A stretch of 20,935 bases of DNA from UBA3537 sp965658025 (GTDB lineage Bacteria > Bacteroidota > Bacteroidia > Flavobacteriales > Flavobacteriaceae), in assembly GCA_965658025.1 (NCBI GenBank), contig CBFHQL010000027.1:1-20935 (forward strand). Direction: 5' to 3'. Of the stretch, positions 14,854-20,935 are shown one piece after another; position 1 is the first letter of the stretch, and every line of letters starts with the position of its first letter. The notes under the pieces are model-generated. The model did not search any database. It saw only the letters and a program-made list of their open reading frames with translations, and was not told the origin of the DNA. A program made the translations under genes and the position numbers.

Positions 14854-16251
14854 ATGAAGTATAGAATTGAAAAAGACACCATTGGCGAGGTTAAAGTTCC
14901 TGCCGACAAACTCTGGGGCGCACAAACGGAGCGCTCTCGAAACAATTTCAAAATAGGCCCATCAGGGTCAATACCTATTGAGGTTGTTCACGGCTTTGCC
15001 TACCTCAAAAAAGCAGCAGCATACACCAATCACGAATTAGGCATTTTAGACAAAAATAAACGCGATTTGATTGCTCAAGTTTGTGACGAAATTCTGGACG
15101 GCAAACACAATGATCAATTCCCTTTAGTGATCTGGCAAACAGGTTCTGGAACCCAAAGCAATATGAACGTCAATGAGGTCATCGCTCATCGTGCACATCA
15201 ACTCGTTGGAAACACCATTGGCGAGGGTGAAAAAACGATTCAACCCAACGACGATGTCAACAAATCACAATCCTCCAACGACACTTTTCCTACGGGCATG
15301 CATATCGCTGGATATAAAAAAATTATTGAAGTCACAATTCCGGGTGTGGAACAACTTCGAAATACTTTACAACAAAAATCAATAGAGTTTAAAGAGGTTG
15401 TAAAAATTGGTCGAACTCACCTTATGGACGCTACGCCGCTAACGCTTGGTCAAGAATTTTCGGGTTATGTGTCGCAATTGGACCACGGCCTCAAAGCACT
15501 TAAAAATACATTAGAACACCTTAGCGAATTGGCTTTGGGTGGAACTGCAGTAGGAACAGGACTCAACACACCAAAGGGGTATGATGTTTTGGTGGCTAAA
15601 TATATTGCCAAATTCACAGGTTTACCTTTTGTGACAGCCGAAAATAAATTTGAAGCACTTGCTGCACATGATGCTATTGTTGAGACCCATGGCGCACTAA
15701 AGCAATTGGCCGTTTCGCTCAATAAAATTGCTAATGATATACGAATGATGGCTTCTGGCCCTCGTTCTGGTATCGGAGAAATTATAATCCCTGCCAACGA
15801 ACCCGGCAGCTCGATTATGCCAGGGAAAGTTAATCCCACGCAGTGTGAGGCACTCACTATGGTTTGTGCACAAATCATTGGTAATGATATGGCCATAGCG
15901 GTTGGCGGTGCACAAGGGCATTACGAATTAAATGTTTTTAAACCCATGATGGCCGCCAATCTTTTGCAATCGGCACAACTCATTGGTGATGCATGTGCAA
16001 GTTTTGAACAACACTGCGCTTCAGGCATTGAACCCAACCACAAAGTCATTAAAACATTACTCAACAATTCGCTTATGCTGGTCACAGCACTAAACACTAA
16101 AATTGGATACTACAAAGCCGCTGAAATTGCCAATACTGCTCATAAAAATGGCACCACACTTCGAGAAGAAGCCATCAATTTGGGCTATGTCACCCCCGAA
16201 GAATACGATGCTTGGGTGAAGCCCGAGGATATGACTGGTAGCTTAAACTAA
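14854..16251 (+). CDS. fumC: Class II fumarate hydratase
   Basis: This enzyme interconverts fumarate and L-malate in the TCA cycle. Its 465 residues match the iron-independent class II family end to end: DKLWGAQTERSRNNF (18-32), TGSGTQSNMNVNEV (96-109), KSQSSNDTFPT (137-147), the catalytic-base His189 in GRTHLMDATPLTLGQE, and the superfamily signature GSSIMPGKVN (318-327) with catalytic Ser319. His189 and Ser319 correspond to E. coli FumC His188 and Ser318. The length is normal. It is the first gene of a tight plus-strand unit: the hutI start follows its stop by 4 bases. Histidine carbon enters the TCA cycle as 2-oxoglutarate, so the linkage to hut genes makes metabolic sense. Confidence 0.96.
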   Translation: MKYRIEKDTIGEVKVPADKLWGAQTERSRNNFKIGPSGSIPIEVVHGFAYLKKAAAYTNHELGILDKNKRDLIAQVCDEILDGKHNDQFPLVIWQTGSGTQSNMNVNEVIAHRAHQLVGNTIGEGEKTIQPNDDVNKSQSSNDTFPTGMHIAGYKKIIEVTIPGVEQLRNTLQQKSIEFKEVVKIGRTHLMDATPLTLGQEFSGYVSQLDHGLKALKNTLEHLSELALGGTAVGTGLNTPKGYDVLVAKYIAKFTGLPFVTAENKFEALAAHDAIVETHGALKQLAVSLNKIANDIRMMASGPRSGIGEIIIPANEPGSSIMPGKVNPTQCEALTMVCAQIIGNDMAIAVGGAQGHYELNVFKPMMAANLLQSAQLIGDACASFEQHCASGIEPNHKVIKTLLNNSLMLVTALNTKIGYYKAAEIANTAHKNGTTLREEAINLGYVTPEEYDAWVKPEDMTGSLN

Positions 16252-16255
16252 AAAA

Positions 16256-17497
16256 ATGCGCACTGTTTTTATCAATATCCGAGAACTACTTCAGGTTCGA
16301 CCAAAAAGCCAAAAAAAAGTAGCCGGTCTATTGATGAAAGAACTTCCAAAAATTGACAATGCCTTTTTGGTTGTTGAAGATGAGCGCATTGTTGATTTTG
16401 GCCCAATGGCAGAATACATTGCGCATGAACAGGACATAACCATTGATGCTACACATCGGTTATTAATGCCCACATGGTGCGACAGCCATTCGCATGTAGT
16501 GTATGCAGGCAACCGCAGTCAAGAGTTTGTTGACCGTATTAATGGATTAAGTTATGAAGACATTGCACAGCGTGGAGGAGGTATTTTAAACTCAGCTAAA
16601 ACCCTTCAAAACACGACTGAAGAAACCCTTTTTCATCAGTCCATGAGTCGAATTCAAAGTTTAATAAAGCAAGGAACAGGAGCTTTGGAAATTAAATCTG
16701 GTTATGGCTTAACTACAGATGCTGAGTTAAAAATGTTACGCGTTATAAAAAAAATAGGGCAACATTCAGAGCTCGAAATTAAAGCAACTTTTCTGGGTGC
16801 TCATGCCGTTCCAGAGCAGTTCAAAAATAATAAATCAGAATATATCGATTTGATTATCAACGATATGCTTCCAAAAATTAGTGAAGAAAAGTTGACCGAT
16901 TTTATAGACGTTTTTTGTGAAAAAGGATACTTCGACTTGGAAGACACTAAAAGAATTTTAGCAGCAGCGAAAAAATACAACTTGCGGCCAAAAATTCATG
17001 TGAATCAGTTTAACGCTTTTGGAGGTGTTGCCCTTGGTGTAAAGCACAATGCCTTGTCTGTAGATCACTTAGAGGAACTCACAAATGATGATATTAAAGC
17101 GCTTAAAAATACGGACACCATGCCCGTGGCACTTCCTGGGTGTTCGTTTTTCTTGGGCATCCCCTACACTCCTGCAAGACAACTTATGGAAGCAGAATTG
17201 CCAATAGCTTTGGCGAGTGATTATAACCCCGGTTCTGCACCAAGTGGAAATATGAATTTTGTGGTGAGTTTGGCTTGTATAAAAATGAATATGACACCCG
17301 AAGAAGCTATTAATGCCGCTACCTTAAATGGTGCTTATGCTATGGGCATTTCTGAACATTATGGCAGTATTACAATTGGAAAAAAAGCCAACCTTATTTT
17401 GACCAAAAAAATGGATTCCTATCACCAAATTCCTTATGAATTTGGAAATCATCCTGTGGAAAAAGTGATGCTTAATGGTAAATTTTTTGAACATTAA
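16256..17497 (+). CDS. hutI: Imidazolonepropionase
   Basis: This metal-dependent amidohydrolase opens imidazolone-5-propionate to N-formimidoyl-L-glutamate, the third step of histidine degradation. The 413 residues show the metal-binding His78 and His80 in CDSHSHVVYAGNR, the substrate-loop region INGLSYEDIAQRGGGI (95-110), KSGYGL (147-152), His183 in FLGAHAVP, metal ligand His248 in KIHVNQFNAFGG, His271 and Asp322 in ALASDYNPGSAP. It ends with the amidohydrolase closing region GSITIGKKANLILT. It lies between fumC and hutG with gaps of 4 and 5 bases, so one transcript is expected. The two earlier enzymes, HutH and HutU, are not in this window. Confidence 0.95.
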   Translation: MRTVFINIRELLQVRPKSQKKVAGLLMKELPKIDNAFLVVEDERIVDFGPMAEYIAHEQDITIDATHRLLMPTWCDSHSHVVYAGNRSQEFVDRINGLSYEDIAQRGGGILNSAKTLQNTTEETLFHQSMSRIQSLIKQGTGALEIKSGYGLTTDAELKMLRVIKKIGQHSELEIKATFLGAHAVPEQFKNNKSEYIDLIINDMLPKISEEKLTDFIDVFCEKGYFDLEDTKRILAAAKKYNLRPKIHVNQFNAFGGVALGVKHNALSVDHLEELTNDDIKALKNTDTMPVALPGCSFFLGIPYTPARQLMEAELPIALASDYNPGSAPSGNMNFVVSLACIKMNMTPEEAINAATLNGAYAMGISEHYGSITIGKKANLILTKKMDSYHQIPYEFGNHPVEKVMLNGKFFEH

Positions 17498-17502
17498 TTA
17501 CG

Positions 17503-18516
17503 ATGGATTATTTCAAACCTCTAACCTTCAAAAAAGCCCAGCAGTTAGTTCAAAAACGACAAGGGGAAACAAAGTTTTTTGAAAATGTTGCGTTTGCAAC
17601 CTCCGAAATATCTATTGAAGAACAACTTAAAAAATCATCTGCAAAATTTGTTCTTTTTGGCATTGCTGAAGATATTGGTGTACAAGCAAATGGCGGTAAA
17701 ACTGGTGCAAAAAATGCTTGGGACACAGTACTAAAAACGCTTTTAAATATACAATCGAATCAATTTACAAAACCCAGTCGTCTTCTCATTTTAGGCCATT
17801 TTGATTTTGATGAATTAGACCCAAAATCATCTAAAATAAAAGACCTCAAAAAGCTTCGAAAAAACGTTAATACCATTGATGCAGAAGTGACCAACTTGGT
17901 ACATTTAATCAAGAAAAGTGGAAAAATCCCAATCGCCATTGGAGGTGGTCACAACAATGCTTACGGAATGATCAAAGGATGTGCATTGGCCTTGAATTCT
18001 AAAATAAATAGCATCAATTTTGATGCCCATACTGATTTAAGAGCTCTTGAAGGCCGACACAGTGGCAATGGATTTAGTTATGCTATGGATGAAGGGTTTT
18101 TGGATCGTTATTTTATTTTTGGAGTGCATGAAAATTACACCTCTGAAGCAATTTTCAAAAACATCAAAAAATCAGAACCTATTGATTTTCTTTCTTTCGA
18201 AAGCATTGACGTTAGAAAAGAGATTTCATTTGGGAAAGCTTTAAAAAAAGGACAAGAGTTTGTGCGTAAACAGCCGTTTGGTATAGAACTCGATTGTGAT
18301 GCTATAGCCCACTGTCCAAGCAGCGCCATGACCCCTACTGGATTTGACGGCACTCAAGCGCGACGATTCGTGTATAGTATGGGTAAAAATCCCAATGCGG
18401 CCTATTTGCATATCTGTGAAGCTGCACCAAAATTAAATCCGAAAAAAAGGGATTATAATGTAGGAAAAATGATCGTTGCTCTGATTGTGGATTTTATACA
18501 AGCAAAACGTTTATAA
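17503..18516 (+). CDS. hutG: Formimidoylglutamase (arginase/ureohydrolase family)
   Basis: This manganese ureohydrolase should cleave N-formimidoyl-glutamate to glutamate and formamide. The 337 residues contain the full set of arginase-family metal ligands: His150 in GGGHNN, Asp174, His176 and Asp178 in NFDAHTDLR, and Asp264 and Asp266 in ELDCDAI. GVQANGGKTGAKNAW (59-73) is the substrate-side loop typical of the HutG-like branch. Agmatinase or arginase is possible on fold alone, but the position 5 bases after hutI decides for formimidoylglutamase. It is the last gene of the unit. Its stop is 3 bases from the stop of the convergent desaturase-family gene, and I see no terminator between them. 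Confidence 0.9.
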   Translation: MDYFKPLTFKKAQQLVQKRQGETKFFENVAFATSEISIEEQLKKSSAKFVLFGIAEDIGVQANGGKTGAKNAWDTVLKTLLNIQSNQFTKPSRLLILGHFDFDELDPKSSKIKDLKKLRKNVNTIDAEVTNLVHLIKKSGKIPIAIGGGHNNAYGMIKGCALALNSKINSINFDAHTDLRALEGRHSGNGFSYAMDEGFLDRYFIFGVHENYTSEAIFKNIKKSEPIDFLSFESIDVRKEISFGKALKKGQEFVRKQPFGIELDCDAIAHCPSSAMTPTGFDGTQARRFVYSMGKNPNAAYLHICEAAPKLNPKKRDYNVGKMIVALIVDFIQAKRL

Positions 18517-18519
18517 ACA

Positions 18520-19395
18520 TCAATCTCCTTTACGAAAACCATAGCGCAACTGTCCCCAAAAGTTTTGAGGCATATTGGCATCATCGCTATAGCCAAGAGT
18601 TAAATTTTTTTCTGGTTTTGGAACATAATTTGTTTTAAAAATATAATCCCAAACGCTCAGACTAATCGCAAAATTAGCACCATTTTTGAATGGCTCAGGA
18701 AGGGTATGCGCATGATGATACAAATGCATGATGGGGTTATTGAAAATATACCTCAACGGACCATAATCTAACTTAATATTAGCATGATTGAGGTGGCCAA
18801 TACCAATAGCCAAAAAGTGTACAACAAAGGCCTGCTCTGGTTGAAAACCACCAAGAAGCATAAGCGCCAAAACTTTAAGGGGCTTGTACAAAATATTTTC
18901 CATCCAATGGTAGCGTAAATGTGCTGCAAAACCCATTTCTTTCACAGAGTGGTGCACCTTGTGGAATCTCCACAAAAAAGCGTAACGATGCAACAAAGTA
19001 TGCGTGAACCATTGTACAAAATCTAAAACTACAAAAAAGATGAGCAACTGAACTATGGGTGTAAAATCAGATAAATCTAATAATGAAAGACTGGTCATTT
19101 TCAACCCAAAAACATCATTCGAAAACTTTGAAATACATTGGTAAAATCCACTTATAAAAATACTGAAAATGAAAAAATTAAAGAACATATAAAACCCATC
19201 TAACCAAAAGTCTTTTCTAAAGATTTTTTGTTCTTTTCGCCATGGAAATACAATTTCTAATGCAAAAACAACAAGAGAAATTACGATTAGTCCCCAGAAA
19301 TAATTGCGGTGCCATGGTACATCAAAAATAATAGAACGCCAAGTCCATTTGATTGTACCCAGGAAAGCGTTAAAAAAAAGTTCTAAATAATCCAT
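18520..19395 (-). CDS. Sterol desaturase / fatty acid hydroxylase family membrane protein
   Basis: This integral-membrane di-iron oxygenase has 291 residues. The histidine clusters of the family are present: HTLLH (132-136), HKVHH (145-149), HLNH (201-204) and HLYHHAH (224-230). The hydrophobic segments lie at about 33-50, 68-88, 113-131 and 173-200. The reaction should be O2-dependent hydroxylation or desaturation of a lipid chain; the substrate is unknown. The frame extends upstream to a TTG at 19446 inside the E1 gene, but the ATG at 19395 starts one base after the E1 stop, which fits translational coupling, so I chose it. Coupling to a branched-chain oxoacid dehydrogenase suggests a lipid-synthesis context. 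Confidence 0.88.
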   Translation of the reverse strand: MDYLELFFNAFLGTIKWTWRSIIFDVPWHRNYFWGLIVISLVVFALEIVFPWRKEQKIFRKDFWLDGFYMFFNFFIFSIFISGFYQCISKFSNDVFGLKMTSLSLLDLSDFTPIVQLLIFFVVLDFVQWFTHTLLHRYAFLWRFHKVHHSVKEMGFAAHLRYHWMENILYKPLKVLALMLLGGFQPEQAFVVHFLAIGIGHLNHANIKLDYGPLRYIFNNPIMHLYHHAHTLPEPFKNGANFAISLSVWDYIFKTNYVPKPEKNLTLGYSDDANMPQNFWGQLRYGFRKGD

Positions 19396-19396
19396 T

Positions 19397-20935
19397 CTAA
19401 TAATCCAAAAGCGTTTTGAGCGCGGACTCAAAATTTCGTTTTGCAAGATACTGCTGTTCTAACGAATTCGCAAATGGAATTGGTGTATTTAAACTTCCAA
19501 CGCGCTGGACAGGGGCATCAAGGTATTCAAAAGCATCTTCCATGATTTGTGCTGAAATATCACTCGCAATTCCACCAAACAAAGAATCTTCTTGAAGGAT
19601 AATTACACGGCTTGTTTTTTTAACAGAAGTCATAATACAATCCATATCAAGCGGTTGGAGCGAACGTAAATCGATTAAATCTGCTGAGATTGATGGATTA
19701 TTTTTTAATGTTTCGAGGGCCCAATGTACTGCTGCACCATAGGCAATTATTGTAACCTCATTACCTTCATTGAGAAGTGCTGCTTTTCCAAAAGGAAGGG
19801 TGTAGTAATCCGATGGAACATCTTGTCTAATGCTACGATAAAGTGCTTTGTGTTCGAAAAAAAGCACAGGGTTTGGATCTTCAATTGCTGTGGCCAAAAG
19901 TCCTTTGGCATCAACAGGAAAAGCTGGATACACCACTTTAAGCCCTGGAGTTTTGGTAAACCATGTTTCATTGGTTTGCGAATGGAACGGACCTGCACCA
20001 ACGCCAGCGCCACAAGGCATACGCAAAACAATATTGGCCTCTTGCCCCCAACGGTAGTGTGTTTTGGCCAGATAGTTAACCACAGGATTAAAACCTGAAC
20101 TAACGAAATCTGCAAATTGCAATTCAACAACAGATTTGATGCCTGCAATTGACAAACCCATAGCGGTTTCAATAATAGCAGATTCACAAATAGGTGTATT
20201 GCGTACACGTTCTTTGCCAAATTGTTCTAAAAAGCCCTCAGTAATTTTAAAAACACCTCCGTATTCTGCAACATCTTGCCCCATAATCACCAAATCCTTG
20301 TGGCGTTCCATAGATTGCTTTAAACTCTCAGAAATGGCGTCTACAAAACGGAGTTCGTTGGTCGTGCTATTGGGTTTAACTTCATGATAATCAAACTCTT
20401 TATACACATCCTTGAGTTCAGTACTTAAATCTGCTACTATATCTTCTTCTTCGAAAGCCAATTGCAAACCTTGTTGAATTTCATCTGATATTTTAACTTT
20501 TTCTTGTTCTATTTTTTGAGGGGATAAGGTTTTTTGCTTAAGTAAAATTGTTTCAAAATTAGATATTGGATCTTTGGCTTCCCATTCATCCATAAGACTT
20601 TTGGGAACATATTTGGTTCCACTCGCCTCTTCATGACCACGACGGCGAAAGGTTTTAAATTCTAACAGAACAGGACGAGGATTTTTGCGTACGCTTTTTG
20701 CTATTTTATTTACGTTTTCAAACACCTCTAGAACATTATTCCCTTCAATGATGTGTGCTTCCATACCATAGCCCTTGCCACGATCAGCAATATGGGCGCA
20801 ATTGTACTGCTCAGACGTTGGGGTAGACAATCCATAACCGTTATTTTCAATACAAAACAAAACGGGTAAATTCCATACAGAGGCCACATTGAGTGCTTCA
20901 TGAAAATCGCCTTCACTCGTACCACCCTCACCAGA
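19397..20935 (-). CDS. Branched-chain 2-oxoacid dehydrogenase E1, fused alpha and beta subunits (N-terminus outside window)
   Basis: This thiamine-diphosphate enzyme decarboxylates 2-oxo acids and transfers the acyl group to the lipoyl E2. The frame is open to the right edge, so the 512 visible residues are the C-terminal part of a protein normally about 660-690 long. The visible start GEGGTSEGDFHEALN is the ThDP-binding end of the E1-alpha motif. RRRGHEEASGTKYVP follows, near residues 97-111. A linker leads at about residue 190 into a complete E1-beta part: GQDVAEYGGVFKITEG, ICESAIIETAMGLSIAG, ELQFADF and the C-terminal transketolase domain. The internal GTG at 20887 is not the true start. 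The fused alpha/beta form is common in Bacteroidota and usually annotated 2-oxoisovalerate dehydrogenase. Pyruvate as substrate is less likely but not excluded. Confidence 0.88.
   Translation of the reverse strand, partial: SGEGGTSEGDFHEALNVASVWNLPVLFCIENNGYGLSTPTSEQYNCAHIADRGKGYGMEAHIIEGNNVLEVFENVNKIAKSVRKNPRPVLLEFKTFRRRGHEEASGTKYVPKSLMDEWEAKDPISNFETILLKQKTLSPQKIEQEKVKISDEIQQGLQLAFEEEDIVADLSTELKDVYKEFDYHEVKPNSTTNELRFVDAISESLKQSMERHKDLVIMGQDVAEYGGVFKITEGFLEQFGKERVRNTPICESAIIETAMGLSIAGIKSVVELQFADFVSSGFNPVVNYLAKTHYRWGQEANIVLRMPCGAGVGAGPFHSQTNETWFTKTPGLKVVYPAFPVDAKGLLATAIEDPNPVLFFEHKALYRSIRQDVPSDYYTLPFGKAALLNEGNEVTIIAYGAAVHWALETLKNNPSISADLIDLRSLQPLDMDCIMTSVKKTSRVIILQEDSLFGGIASDISAQIMEDAFEYLDAPVQRVGSLNTPIPFANSLEQQYLAKRNFESALKTLLDY

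Noticed and set aside
15465..15896. 143-residue minus-strand open frame
   Set aside because: It lies wholly within fumC on the opposite strand; fumC has all family motifs, so this is a shadow.
17503..18516. Assignment as arginase or agmatinase
   Set aside because: The ureohydrolase metal ligands alone would allow it, but tight linkage to hutI makes formimidoylglutamase much more likely.
19396..19446. Upstream extension of the desaturase-family gene from TTG into E1
   Set aside because: It overlaps the conserved E1 C-terminus, and the ATG at 19395 sits one base after the E1 stop.
19747..20220. 157-residue minus-strand open frame
   Set aside because: It is an out-of-frame reading of the E1-beta coding region, with no recognisable domain of its own.
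1..20935. Search for tRNA or rRNA genes, CRISPR repeats, insertion-sequence ends, phage or toxin-antitoxin genes
   Set aside because: Reading both strands, I found no cloverleaf, regular repeat array, transposase or comparable gene. All gaps are short and the coding content is core-metabolic.

Overview
The window reads as chromosomal DNA of a marine-type member of the Flavobacteriaceae (Bacteroidota). Supporting signs are an AT-rich background, gene starts almost without Shine-Dalgarno sequences, several upstream boxes of the form TAnnTTTG (the Bacteroidota -7 element), and typical flavobacterial families: YfhO with DUF4834, a fused branched-chain 2-oxoacid dehydrogenase E1, and an exported S9 peptidase with a lipoprotein signal. 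It is mostly ordinary core genome. I see no tRNA, rRNA, CRISPR array, phage gene or insertion sequence, and no gap between genes exceeds about 180 bases.

Layout. Positions 1-872 (+) hold the end of a subtilisin-like protease, followed by a GC-rich double hairpin (891-943) that looks like an inverted REP pair. Positions 955-5019 (-) carry DUF4834, YfhO and a GT4 glycosyltransferase, a cell-envelope glycosylation module. Positions 5164-7259 (+) carry an outer-membrane transporter-like barrel and a GNAT-fold protein. Positions 7263-12921 (-) run threonine aldolase, S9 oligopeptidase B-like lipoprotein, CBS/cysteine-synthase-like enzyme, then a serine-palmitoyltransferase-like enzyme. Positions 13001-14449 (+) hold prfB, with a programmed +1 frameshift, overlapped by arsC. 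A bidirectional terminator and a 57-residue membrane protein on the minus strand follow (14454-14676). Positions 14854-18516 (+) are a tight fumC-hutI-hutG unit. Positions 18520-20935 (-) carry the fused E1 alpha/beta (cut by the window edge) followed one base later by a fatty-acid-hydroxylase/sterol-desaturase family membrane protein.

The most interesting reading concerns lipids. The two adjacent PLP enzymes at 7263-9684 fit the first two steps of capnine (sulfonolipid) synthesis: cysteate synthase, then cysteate fatty-acyl transferase. This is the pathway behind sulfobacins and efficient gliding in Flavobacterium. The GNAT protein that ends 3 bases from the second gene is a candidate for the N-acylation step, by analogy with GNAT-like bacterial ceramide synthases. 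The branched-chain E1 at the right edge would supply the iso-branched primers found in capnine. The pairing is visible in the sequence; the substrate assignments are inference. The best non-standard decoding event is prfB itself: it carries a perfect AAGGAGG stimulator in a genome whose other starts in this window have essentially no such motif.
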